In this document: in pieces, positions 1-6,041 of the stretch
Numbering within the stretch: the stretch's first letter is position 1
Layout: each line of letters starts with the position of its first letter
Assembly (NCBI GenBank): GCA_046049665.1
Contig: JBJOQW010000014.1
Span: 1 to 14,552 of the forward strand
Direction of reading: 5' to 3'
Length of the DNA stretch: 14,552 bases
DNA from: JAAFHS01 sp046049665
GTDB taxonomy: Bacteria; Pseudomonadota; Alphaproteobacteria; Rhodobacterales; Rhodobacteraceae
The notes under the pieces: model-generated
What the model saw: the letters and a program-made list of their open reading frames with translations, nothing else
What the model was told of the DNA's origin: nothing
Database searches by the model: none
Made by a program: the position numbers and the translations under genes

Positions 1-285
1 GTGATTGCCTATGGCACGGTGCTGCTGGCAGTGGCGGCGCTGTTTCAGATGGTGGATGCGGGGCAGGTGATGGCGATGGGCCTGCTGCGGGGCCTGCGGG
101 ATACGCGGGTGCCGATGGTGATTGCGGCGGTCAGCTATTGGGTGATCGGCATTCCCTGCGGCTGGTTTCTGGGGCTGCACCTTGGCCTTGGGGGCGGGGG
201 CGTCTGGGGTGGGCTGGTGATTGGCCTTCTGGTGGCGGCAACGGCGCTGATGTGGCGGTTCTGGCGGATTGCGCCACCTGTGTAG
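1..285 (+). CDS. MATE family efflux transporter, C-terminal fragment
   Basis: This is the 3' end of a gene that begins before the window; the GTG at base 1 is only the first codon seen. The 94 residues form about three hydrophobic segments (roughly residues 4-25, 38-58 and 65-86), with a short basic loop between the first two carrying GLLRGLRDTRVPM. A loop of that kind before the last helices is typical of the C-terminal half of MATE (NorM-like) transporters, inner-membrane proteins that export drugs or metabolites in exchange for Na+ or H+. The substrate cannot be inferred. It ends in TAG and converges on tex, 81 bp away. MATE is my best call; another 12-helix exporter of the same superfamily cannot be excluded from this fragment. 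Confidence 0.7.
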   Translation: MIAYGTVLLAVAALFQMVDAGQVMAMGLLRGLRDTRVPMVIAAVSYWVIGIPCGWFLGLHLGLGGGGVWGGLVIGLLVAATALMWRFWRIAPPV

Positions 286-366
286 ACAGGGGGCGCTCTT
301 CGCACCCTTGCGGGCGCTCATCGCGGTGTCCGGCGAAGAGGCCTGTAAGGGCCGATGAGCCCCCCC
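286..366. terminator. Convergent intergenic region with crossing inverted repeats, possible bidirectional terminator
   Basis: The spacer between the two convergent stop codons holds two perfect 8-bp inverted repeats: CTCTTCGC (296-303) with GCGAAGAG (333-340), and GCTCATCG (316-323) with CGATGAGC (353-360). They cross, so only one can form unless a pseudoknot folds. ACAGG (286-290) can also pair with CCTGT (342-346). A small hairpin GGGC/GCCC (349-352 with 359-362) lies next to the tex stop. There is no long U-tract on either strand, so intrinsic termination is an inference from position and structure. Confidence 0.4.
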
Positions 367-2640
367 TTAGCGTTTCAGCGCTCCGCGCAAGGCATCGCCA
401 AAGGCAGAACTTGCTGCTGGGGCGCTGGGCTTTACCTGCGCGGCGGCTTCGCGCCTTGGCGGTGGTGCTGATCCTGCATTATCCTTGCGCATGGTCAGGC
501 CAATGCGTTTGCGCGCCACATCCACCTCGACCACGCGGACGCGCACGACATCGCCTGCCTTGACCACCTCATGCGGGTCCTTGATGAACTTGTCGGCCAG
601 CTGGCTGACATGCACCAGGCCATCCTGATGCACGCCGATATCGACGAAGGCCCCGAAGGCCGCCACGTTGGTGACCGTGCCCTCAAGGCTCATGCCCGGC
701 TTCAGGTCTTTGATATCATCCACGCCATCGGCAAAGGTGGCGGTCTTGAAGCTGGGGCGCGGGTCGCGGCCGGGTTTTTCCAACTCGGACAGGATATCCT
801 TGACGGTGGGCAGGCCAAAGCGTTCGTCAATAAAGCTGCGCGGATCAAGGGTTTTCAGCACCGCAGGCTCGGCCATCAGGCTGCGGATATCGCGCCCGCA
901 AGCGGCGACGATCTTGCGCGCCAGATCATAGGCTTCGGGGTGCACGGATGAGGCATCAAGCGGTTCCTTGCCGCCTGTGACGCGCAGGAAGCCTGCGGCC
1001 TGTTCAAAGACCTTGGGGCCAAGGCGCGCGACTTTCAGCAGGTCTTTGCGCGTTGAAAAAGCGCCGTTGGCATCGCGGTGGGCGACAATCGCCTCGGCCA
1101 GACCGGGGCCGACGCCAGACACGCGGGCCAGAAGGGGGGCTGAAGCGGTGTTCAGATCAACGCCCACGGCGTTCACGGCGTCTTCGACCACGGCCTCAAG
1201 GCTGCGGCCAAGGCGGTGCTGGTCAACATCGTGCTGATACTGGCCCACGCCAATGGCCTTTGGTTCGATTTTGACAAGTTCTGCCAGCGGATCCTGCAAT
1301 CTGCGGGCAATACTGACGGCCCCACGCAAGGAAACGTCAAGTTCGGGGAATTCCTTGGCGGCGAGTTCGGAGGCCGAATAGACCGATGCGCCAGCTTCGG
1401 ACACGATGACTTTGGTCGGTTTCGGCCCGGCAGGCAGGGCGGCGATCAGATCAGCCACCATCTTTTCGGTTTCACGGCTGGCGGTGCCGTTGCCGATGGC
1501 GATCAGATCAACGCCATGGGCGCGGATCAGGCGGGCCAGTTCGACCTGTGCGCCGCGCAGGTCATTCTTGGGCTGGAAGGGATAGACGGTTGCGGTGGCC
1601 AGCACCTTGCCCGTGCCATCGACCACGGCGACCTTCACGCCGGTACGGATGCCGGGGTCAAGGCCCATGGTGGCGCGGCCACCGGCGGGGGCGGCTAAGA
1701 GCAGGTCCTTGAGATTGCGGGCAAAGACGCGGATGGCCTCGGCCTCGGCCACCTCGCGCAGGTCTGACATAAGGTCAAGCGTGAGCGAGGTCTTGATCTT
1801 AATGCGGAAGGCCCAGGCGGCAGCTTCGCGCAGCCAGATGTCGCCCGTGCCCTGAGTGCCTGCCTGCAGGGCCGCGCCGCAGGCCTGTTCGCCGTGTGAC
1901 TGGCCGCGCGGGGCATCTGCATCAATGGCAAGGTCAACCGACAGGATGCCTTCGTTGCGCCCGCGCAGCATGGCCAGCACGCGGTGCGAGGGGGCGGCGG
2001 CGAAGGGTTCGGAATGCGCGAAATAGTCAGAAAACTTGGCACCTTCGGCTTCCTTGCCAGCGACGACCGTGGCGGTCAGGCGGCCATTGCGGCGCATATG
2101 GTCACGCAAGCTGCCCAGCAGGTCGGCACGTTCCGACAGGCCTTCGGCAATGATGTCGCGCGCGCCTTCAAGGGCGGCCTTCACATCGGGGACGGCTTCG
2201 GTGATGTAACCTGCGGCCAATATGGCAGGATCGGCGCGGCGGTCGGCCAGGATGGCATCAACCAGCGGGCCAAGGCCGTTTTCACGGGCGATCATGGCCT
2301 TGGTGCGGCGTTTGGGTTTGAAGGGAAGGTAGATATCTTCCAGCTCGGCCTTGGTGGTGGCGCGGGCGACCTGCAGGGCGAGGGGATCAGTCATCTTGCC
2401 CTGTTCGGTGATTGAGGCGGCAATGGCCAAGCGGCGCGCCTCAAGCTCGCGCAGGTAGGTCAGGCGTTCGGCAAGGGTGCGCAGCTGCGTGTCATCAAGG
2501 CCGCCGGTCACCTCTTTGCGGTAGCGGGCGATGAAGGGGACGGTGGCGCCTTCGTCCAGCAGGGTGATGGCGGCGGTGACCTGTGCGGCGGCGGCCCCGA
2601 TTTCGGAGGCGATGGTCTGGGGGATGCGGGCAAGGGTCAT
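367..2640 (-). CDS. tex: Tex, S1-domain RNA-binding transcription accessory protein
   Basis: 757 residues, the usual Tex length. Tex is a cytoplasmic nucleic-acid-binding protein of broad bacterial distribution, related to eukaryotic Spt6, with roles in transcription and RNA metabolism. Visible parts in order: the Tex N-terminal helical region (RYRKEVTGGLDD near 39-50); an RNase H-like YqgF domain opening with MGLDPGIRTGVK near 325; the signature IGVGQYQHDVDQ near 463-474; helix-hairpin-helix motifs near 495-555 (VSGVGPGLAEAIVAHR); and a C-terminal S1 domain near 648-718 (GAFVDIGVHQDGLVHVSQL). A basic, alanine-rich tail follows. I place the start at 2640 because AGAAGGA sits 8 bases upstream and because any longer frame would run through the tRNA-His gene. 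It may be co-transcribed with that tRNA. Confidence 0.96.
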   Translation of the reverse strand: MTLARIPQTIASEIGAAAAQVTAAITLLDEGATVPFIARYRKEVTGGLDDTQLRTLAERLTYLRELEARRLAIAASITEQGKMTDPLALQVARATTKAELEDIYLPFKPKRRTKAMIARENGLGPLVDAILADRRADPAILAAGYITEAVPDVKAALEGARDIIAEGLSERADLLGSLRDHMRRNGRLTATVVAGKEAEGAKFSDYFAHSEPFAAAPSHRVLAMLRGRNEGILSVDLAIDADAPRGQSHGEQACGAALQAGTQGTGDIWLREAAAWAFRIKIKTSLTLDLMSDLREVAEAEAIRVFARNLKDLLLAAPAGGRATMGLDPGIRTGVKVAVVDGTGKVLATATVYPFQPKNDLRGAQVELARLIRAHGVDLIAIGNGTASRETEKMVADLIAALPAGPKPTKVIVSEAGASVYSASELAAKEFPELDVSLRGAVSIARRLQDPLAELVKIEPKAIGVGQYQHDVDQHRLGRSLEAVVEDAVNAVGVDLNTASAPLLARVSGVGPGLAEAIVAHRDANGAFSTRKDLLKVARLGPKVFEQAAGFLRVTGGKEPLDASSVHPEAYDLARKIVAACGRDIRSLMAEPAVLKTLDPRSFIDERFGLPTVKDILSELEKPGRDPRPSFKTATFADGVDDIKDLKPGMSLEGTVTNVAAFGAFVDIGVHQDGLVHVSQLADKFIKDPHEVVKAGDVVRVRVVEVDVARKRIGLTMRKDNAGSAPPPRREAAAQVKPSAPAASSAFGDALRGALKR

Positions 2641-2645
2641 GGCGG

Positions 2646-2669
2646 CGGTCCTTCTGTCTGGAAGGGCCG
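2646..2669 (-). promoter_or_regulatory. Hairpin that would sequester the tex Shine-Dalgarno
   Basis: Read on the minus strand, CGGCCCTTC (2669-2661) can pair with GAAGGACCG (2654-2646) around a 6-base loop, with one C-A mismatch. The 3' arm contains the GAAGGA ribosome binding site of tex. If it forms in the leader it would hide the site. The pairing is visible in the sequence; a regulatory role is inference. Confidence 0.3.
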
Positions 2670-2699
2670 TCTTAGCGGCATCGTGCGGAAGGGTGAAGA

Positions 2700-2776
2700 T
2701 GGTACCGACACCCCGGCTCGAACGGGGGACCCCCAGATCCACAATCTGGTGCTCTAACCAACTGAGCTATGTCGGC
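2700..2776 (-). tRNA. tRNA-His (anticodon GTG)
   Basis: A complete cloverleaf with encoded CCA reads on the minus strand. The acceptor stem GCCGACA pairs with TGTCGGT (first pair G:U). The D arm is GCTC/GAGC. The anticodon arm is CCAGA-TTGTGGA-TCTGG with GTG at positions 34-36. The T arm is CCCCG-TTCGAGC-CGGGG, followed by A73 and CCA at 2702-2700. The base before position 1 is T, so no G-1 is encoded, and the discriminator is A rather than C. Most bacteria have G-1:C73 in tRNA-His; alphaproteobacteria are the known exception, so this fits the taxonomic call. Confidence 0.97.
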
Positions 2777-2786
2777 ACTTGTGGGC

Positions 2787-2815
2787 GGGATAGCGCCATG
2801 ATGCGCAGATTGCAA
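2787..2815 (-). promoter_or_regulatory. Putative sigma-70 promoter of tRNA-His
   Basis: On the minus strand TTGCAA (2815-2810) is followed after exactly 17 bases by TATCCC (2792-2787). The expected transcription start is near 2780, a few bases before the mature tRNA end. The match to consensus is partial, but spacing and position fit. Confidence 0.4.
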
Positions 2816-2819
2816 GCCA

Positions 2820-3299
2820 TCAAAGCGTGCGTTCCCATGTCTGGGTGACAAGGTTCTGGCCAAAGGAAAGGACAGGGGCGCTTTCGATGAGGGAAAAGTG
2901 GTTGCGGGCGTAAAGGCGGCCTGCGGCGCGGTGGGATTCGTGGGTCCACAGGCGCATGGTGGCATAGCCTGCGCTGCGGACGAAGGTGAGGCAGGTGTCA
3001 AGCAGGGTTTGCGCAAGGCCGGTGCCACGGGCGGCGGGGGCGACGTAGAAAAGGCGCAGCTTGGCGGTGCCTTCGGGGCCTTGGGCGCAGAAGATGCAGC
3101 CAATGGGGGTGGTGTCATGGCAGGCGATCCAGCCGCGTTCGCGGGCGGGGTCATGTTTGGCAAAGAAGGCGGTGACGATATCGGTGACAAGCAGGCGGAA
3201 GCTGTCATCAAAGCCATCGTTTTCGGCGTAATGGGTGGCATGGGTCTGGATGACCCAAGGGGCATCTGCGGGGGTGGCAAGGCGGAGGACGGGGGTCAT
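2820..3299 (-). CDS. GNAT family N-acetyltransferase
   Basis: 159 residues, a normal length for a single-domain GNAT enzyme, which transfers an acetyl group from acetyl-CoA to an amine. The acetyl-CoA-binding motif A is visible at about 81-100: a beta strand LRLFYV, then APAARGTGLAQTLL, which carries the R-G-x-G-L pyrophosphate-binding turn. Motif B follows with MRLWTHESHRAAGRLYARNHF at about 115-135, typical of the CoA pantetheine and terminal helix region. The substrate cannot be read from the sequence. I chose the ATG at 3299 because the GNAT fold begins directly after it; no good ribosome binding site is visible, and an in-frame ATG at 3329 would add only proline-rich residues. It is divergent from the small gene at 3405. 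Confidence 0.85.
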   Translation of the reverse strand: MTPVLRLATPADAPWVIQTHATHYAENDGFDDSFRLLVTDIVTAFFAKHDPARERGWIACHDTTPIGCIFCAQGPEGTAKLRLFYVAPAARGTGLAQTLLDTCLTFVRSAGYATMRLWTHESHRAAGRLYARNHFSLIESAPVLSFGQNLVTQTWERTL

Positions 3300-3339
3300 G
3301 GGGCAAGTGTGCGGCGGGGGCGGGGCCATTGCAAGCGGC

Positions 3340-3368
3340 TTGTCAGCGGGGGCAATCGGCGCTAGGCG
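3340..3368 (+). promoter_or_regulatory. Putative promoter of the small acidic protein gene
   Basis: TTGTCA (3340-3345), a 17-base spacer and TAGGCG (3363-3368). The -35 element matches consensus at five of six positions and the -10 is weak. A start near 3375 would leave a leader of about 30 bases before the ATG at 3405. Confidence 0.35.
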
Positions 3369-3404
3369 AAGGGGGCAAAAATCAGGAAGACCACGGGGAC
3401 GACC

Positions 3405-3611
3405 ATGGGCATCGACAAGCAAAGCGACATTGCCGCGAACATCCAGATTGGCCCGACGGATACGGGGATGGTGCGGATTTATATCGAGGCGGATGGCGGG
3501 ATCGAGCTGCCGCTGGACTTTGACCCGGAAGAAGCAGACGAGATTGCGGAAGAGCTGCGGGCAGCGGCGGAAGCGGCGCGGGCAGTAGGGGCCAAGGGCA
3601 AGCGTCGCTGA
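3405..3611 (+). CDS. Small conserved acidic protein (probably DUF6324 family)
   Basis: 68 residues of unknown function. It starts MGIDKQSDIAANIQIGPT, has a predicted beta-rich middle (TGMVRIYIEADGGIELPLDF), then an acidic-alanine helix (DPEEADEIAEELRAAAEAARA), and ends in a basic tail GAKGKRR. There is no signal peptide or membrane segment, so it is probably cytoplasmic. I recognise the pattern as a short protein shared by Rhodobacteraceae and believe it is the family catalogued as DUF6324, but I cannot verify that here. Codon use and the charged, amphipathic helix make it a credible gene despite its size. GGGGAC lies a few bases upstream of the ATG as a weak ribosome binding site. It stands alone: it is divergent from the GNAT gene and followed by repeats. 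Confidence 0.75.
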   Translation: MGIDKQSDIAANIQIGPTDTGMVRIYIEADGGIELPLDFDPEEADEIAEELRAAAEAARAVGAKGKRR

Positions 3612-3616
3612 GGGTG

Positions 3617-3750
3617 TGACCAGAGGGGGCGGCCACCCTTGGGGGCATTGAGCCCCCAGCGGGCGGCATTGCCATCGCAGGTGGTGGGCGGTCTCGTTGC
3701 GGCCAAGGGCGGTGCTTTTGTTGCGGTTTTCAGCAATGCCATCACGAAGG
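3617..3750 (+). repeat. Hairpin-rich intergenic repeat, copy A
   Basis: First of two direct copies, 187 bp apart start to start. It holds a 6-bp hairpin GGGGGC-ATTGA-GCCCCC at 3641-3657, then GGCATTGCCAT at 3665-3675, and near its right end GCAATGCC (3733-3740), which can pair back with GGCATTGC. Both ends match copy B closely (TGACCAGAGGGGGC at the left, AATGCCATCAC-GAAGG at the right); the middle is more divergent. There is no coding potential on either strand that I trust. Confidence 0.85.
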
Positions 3751-3803
3751 GCTGACGCGGCTTTCGCAAGAGGTGCGCGCCGAGGGCACGCGGCGTTGAG
3801 GCT

Positions 3804-3938
3804 TGACCAGAGGGGGCCGCCGCCCTTTGGGGCATTGAGCCCCCGGTGGGCGGCATTGCCATCGCAGGTGGTGGGCGGTCGCGCGATGCCACGGGCGGTG
3901 CGTTCGTGGCCGTTTCATGGCAATGCCATCACCGAAGG
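3804..3938 (+). repeat. Hairpin-rich intergenic repeat, copy B
   Basis: Second direct copy. The stretch from CATTGAGCCCCC through GGTGGTGGGCGGTC differs from copy A at only two positions. The hairpin GGGGC-ATTGA-GCCCC is at 3829-3843. GGCATTGCCAT (3852-3862) is perfectly complementary to ATGGCAATGCC (3917-3927), so the right half can fold as an 11-bp stem. Together copies A and B fill most of the 380-bp gap between the small protein gene and mmcB. Confidence 0.85.
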
Positions 3939-3990
3939 CGTATATTTGCGAGAATGGGCCTGAGGGGATGGCGGCCCGTTTCAAAGCAAG

Positions 3991-4452
3991 TCATGCAATC
4001 CCGGTTGCAAAGCCCGGATCGCGGAAGCCCTGCAGGCGCAGTGCAGCGTGGCGGGCGAATTTCTGCACCATGACCTTGCGGCGGGCGGGGGCGAGTGGCG
4101 TAAGTGGCGACATGCGGATGATTTCGGCGTCATGCGCATCGGCCAGGATCAGGCCGGTGTCGGGTGGCAAGAGGTCAGCCGGGAAATCGCTGTCGACGGC
4201 CCAGAAGAAGCGGTCGGACCATTCCAGATAGCCCTGCCATTTGTGGTCTGCCTGAAAATCTGCCCGGCCCGATTTGCATTCGATGATCCAGACCTCGCCC
4301 TTTGGCCCAAGCGCCATGACATCCACGCGCAGGCCCGGCGCGGGCACCAGTTCCTCGACACAGACGAAATCATGGCCGCGCAGATGGCGGCAGACGCCGC
4401 GCGCAAGGCGTTGGCCGGGGGTTGGGGGCAGGGGTTGTGGCGTCGAATACAT
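3991..4452 (-). CDS. mmcB: MmcB family DNA repair protein (PD-(D/E)XK nuclease-like)
   Basis: 153 residues, matching the alphaproteobacterial MmcB family, named from a mitomycin-C-related SOS gene in Caulobacter. The core of a restriction-endonuclease-like fold is visible: E33-E34, then LRVDVMALGPKGEVWIIECK at 41-60 with D44 and the E58-x-K60 pair, followed by SGRADFQADHKWQGY, which is strongly family-typical. It is presumed to act on damaged DNA in the cytoplasm; its exact reaction is not established as far as I know. I chose the ATG at 4452 because the conserved region follows it and a LexA box lies just upstream. No Shine-Dalgarno is visible. It is divergent from the membrane methyltransferase gene, 137 bp away. 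Confidence 0.9.
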   Translation of the reverse strand: MYSTPQPLPPTPGQRLARGVCRHLRGHDFVCVEELVPAPGLRVDVMALGPKGEVWIIECKSGRADFQADHKWQGYLEWSDRFFWAVDSDFPADLLPPDTGLILADAHDAEIIRMSPLTPLAPARRKVMVQKFARHAALRLQGFRDPGFATGIA

Positions 4453-4458
4453 GGTCAC

Positions 4459-4487
4459 AGCATGAACGAAGGATGAACATCTGGCAA
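4459..4487 (-). promoter_or_regulatory. Putative mmcB promoter overlapping the LexA box
   Basis: On the minus strand TTGCCA (4487-4482), 17 bases, then CATGCT (4464-4459). The expected start falls at about 4452, the first base of the mmcB ATG, which would make the message leaderless and agrees with the missing ribosome binding site. The -10 is a poor match, so this is tentative. Confidence 0.35.
4464..4478. promoter_or_regulatory. LexA operator (SOS box) of mmcB
   Basis: GAAC-GAAGGAT-GAAC on the plus strand, equal to GTTC-N7-GTTC on the minus strand, is a perfect match to the direct-repeat LexA box described for alphaproteobacteria. It begins 12 bases upstream of the mmcB start and lies between the proposed -35 and -10, where LexA would block RNA polymerase. 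mmcB is a known SOS gene in Caulobacter, so site and gene support each other. Confidence 0.85.
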
Positions 4488-4589
4488 GATGCGACGTGTT
4501 GGGCTGAAAGTAGCCGTGTTGTGGCAGTGCACACTTGTCCACAGCCGAATTTGGGCGCATGGGGCGCGAAACCGGGCAAAGGGAACATC

Positions 4590-5333
4590 ATGCTGCTGCG
4601 CGATCATCTGGCAATAAATGGTGCAAGCCTGTTCCGCTGGCGCAGCTTTGTTCTGCTGGCGTTTGTGCCTGCGATCATCTGGGCCACATTGCAAGGCGAG
4701 CAGGTTGAACACGTGGTGGGCGATGTCTGGGGTGACGTATTCGAAGCCTGTGCGATTGCAATCGTCGCAGCGGGAGAGCTGATCCGTATTCTGACAGTGG
4801 GCTTTGTTCCGGCAGGCACATCAGGGCGCAATACGGGCGCGGGGCAGGTGGCCAGCCGGCTGAACACCAGCGGGGCCTATGCGATGGTGCGCAACCCGCT
4901 CTATCTGGGTAATTGCCTGATGTATGTGGGGATTGTGCTGTATGCGCAAAGCATTGCGCTGGCTATCGTGATGGCTTTGGTGCTGTTACCCTATTACGAG
5001 CGCATCATTGCGGCGGAAGAGAATTTTCTGCTGGGCAAGTTCGGTGATGATTATGCGCAATGGGCGGGGCGCACGCCCGCGTTCATCCCGCGCCTTTCGC
5101 AGTGGCAGCGGCCAGATATGCCGTTTTCATGGCGGTCTGTGATCCGGCGCGAACATGCATCAGTCTTTGGGGCGATCCTGTCGCTGTATCTGGTGGCATG
5201 GGCGCAGCACTGGGCGGATGGTGAAGGCTTGGGCGCGCATGTGCATATCGCCATGGGGGTGATTGCGGTGGTGGAACTGGTTGTGATTGGACTGAAGAAG
5301 CGCACGCGGGTGCTGGTGGCAGAGGGCCGCTGA
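4590..5333 (+). CDS. Membrane-bound methyltransferase, isoprenylcysteine/phospholipid methyltransferase type
   Basis: 247 residues with about six hydrophobic segments (near 17-35, 50-72, 105-120, 121-138, 192-208 and 218-235), so an inner-membrane protein. The conserved S-adenosylmethionine-binding region of the ICMT/PEMT superfamily lies in the middle: LNTSGAYAMVRNPLYLGN at 91-108 with the RNP(L)Y motif, and YYERIIAAEENFLLGKFGDDYAQW at 135-158 with the E-E pair and Y-x-x-(Y/W) tail. Members methylate lipids or prenylated or other membrane substrates; bacterial substrates are mostly unknown. The extra two helices after residue 190 are not part of the core. The ATG at 4590 has AAAGGGA at good spacing. 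It is divergent from mmcB and followed closely by the 6S-like region. Confidence 0.8.
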   Translation: MLLRDHLAINGASLFRWRSFVLLAFVPAIIWATLQGEQVEHVVGDVWGDVFEACAIAIVAAGELIRILTVGFVPAGTSGRNTGAGQVASRLNTSGAYAMVRNPLYLGNCLMYVGIVLYAQSIALAIVMALVLLPYYERIIAAEENFLLGKFGDDYAQWAGRTPAFIPRLSQWQRPDMPFSWRSVIRREHASVFGAILSLYLVAWAQHWADGEGLGAHVHIAMGVIAVVELVVIGLKKRTRVLVAEGR

Positions 5334-5336
5334 CCC

Positions 5337-5365
5337 TTGCGCTTTGGGGGCACAGCACCTAGGTT
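5337..5365 (+). promoter_or_regulatory. Putative promoter of the 6S-like RNA
   Basis: TTGCGC (5337-5342), a 17-base spacer and TAGGTT (5360-5365). The predicted start is near 5371, at the first bases of the long closing stem of the proposed RNA. Partial match to consensus, but correctly placed. Confidence 0.4.
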
Positions 5366-5369
5366 AGCT

Positions 5370-5540
5370 GGTGGCGGGTTCTGCTCCTCTCGTGCAAGGC
5401 TCTTTTCCAGTGGCCGATAAGCATCTCCGAGGGAGCTGGCTCTGCCAGGGTTCTGGCCCTGGTATCTGGCGACCAACCTGAACACTCAGGCTCTCGGGAA
5501 ATTCACGTCTTCACGGCTGCTGCGGGCCCGCCACCCTTTT
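5370..5540 (+). ncRNA. ssrS: Candidate 6S RNA
   Basis: No gene fits here, but the region folds like 6S RNA, which binds the RNA polymerase-sigma-70 holoenzyme by imitating an open promoter. A 9-bp closing stem GGTGGCGGG (5370-5378) pairs with CCCGCCACC (5527-5535), extended by wobble pairs. Inside it is a large, poorly paired region (about 5382-5426 and 5498-5520). The distal stem CCGAG (5427-5431) with CTCGG (5493-5497) leads to an apical hairpin CCAGGG-TTCTGG-CCCTGG (5445-5462). The 5' bubble strand contains GCCGATA (5413-5419) followed by CAT, as in the pRNA template region of E. coli 6S. About 166 nt plus a terminal TTTT suits the family. A promoter lies in the right place. The T-run overlaps the stop codon of the convergent gene. 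I have no alignment to confirm it. Confidence 0.65.
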
Positions 5541-5917
5541 CAGCCACCACTGGCCGTAAAGACCATGGTTGCACCATCAGGTGCGGTCAGGGTCAGCGTG
5601 TCGGCTGTCTGATCGGCGGCGGTCATGGCGGACAGGGCTGCGAAAAACGCGGCTTCGGCATCCAGCGCATCACAGGCCATGCGGGTGGCGCGCACGGGGC
5701 CAAGGGCCCATGCGGGGGGCAAGGCTGTCAGTTCCGCGCCAAAGCCGTTGCAGGGGCCTTCGCCCTGCAGGGTGCCATCGGGCAGGTAAGACAGGGTGGC
5801 ACGGGCGCTGAAGGCTTCGCCATTCAGGCTGACAAGGCGCCAGATGGTGGGATCATCGGCCAAGACGGGGCTGGCGAGCAGGCCGATCATGGTGGCAAGG
5901 CGGGTGGGCAGGGGCAT
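5540..5917 (-). CDS. Secreted META/HslJ-like domain protein
   Basis: 125 residues. Residues 1-20 (MPLPTRLATMIGLLASPVLA) look like a short signal peptide with an A-x-A-like cut after VLA, so the protein is probably periplasmic. The mature part is one META domain: W26-x-LVSLNG at the start, the G-x-CN turn at about 54-57 (GPCNGFGAEL), and the TRMAC motif at 78-82 followed by an acidic helix DALDAEAAFFAALSAM. Related HslJ is a heat-inducible E. coli protein; the molecular function of META domains is unknown. I prefer the ATG at 5917, with AAAGG 8 bases upstream and the signal peptide directly after it, over ATGs further up. The promoter found upstream suggests it is transcribed separately from the SDR gene. 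Confidence 0.8.
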   Translation of the reverse strand: MPLPTRLATMIGLLASPVLADDPTIWRLVSLNGEAFSARATLSYLPDGTLQGEGPCNGFGAELTALPPAWALGPVRATRMACDALDAEAAFFAALSAMTAADQTADTLTLTAPDGATMVFTASGG

Positions 5918-5943
5918 GGCGGGGCCTTTGGCTTTCGCGGCAC

Positions 5944-5972
5944 AGGATAGGCGGGCCATGGGTTTGCGTAAA
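5944..5972 (-). promoter_or_regulatory. Putative promoter of the META-domain gene
   Basis: On the minus strand TTTACG (5972-5967), 17 bases, TATCCT (5949-5944). Each hexamer matches consensus at four of six positions. The start near 5937 leaves a leader of about 20 bases with the AAAGG ribosome binding site, and it supports the 5917 start codon over upstream alternatives. Confidence 0.5.
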
Positions 5973-6041
5973 GAGCATCCTGGCGCGCGCTGGTTGCGCA
6001 ATCCACGTGCATACCGGGCGGGTAATGCTGGTGGCGCTGGT

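Noticed and set aside
2641..2742. Extension of tex to an upstream start at 2742
   Set aside because: It would run through the tRNA-His gene; the ATG at 2640 has a good ribosome binding site and begins the conserved Tex region.
2700..2776. tRNA-His as an integration site (attachment site)
   Set aside because: No integrase, no second copy of the tRNA 3' end in the window, and both sides carry ordinary core genes.
3617..3938. Possible CRISPR array
   Set aside because: Only two copies, about 134 bp long with internal hairpins and no regular short spacers or cas genes.
3697..3963. Small open frame of 88 codons in the gap before mmcB
   Set aside because: It lies in the two direct repeats, has arginine/alanine-rich low-complexity content, no ribosome binding site, and is explained by high GC.
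4535..4543. TTGTCCACA, one mismatch from a DnaA box, between mmcB and the methyltransferase
   Set aside because: A single near-match with no cluster, AT-rich region or replication gene nearby; expected by chance.
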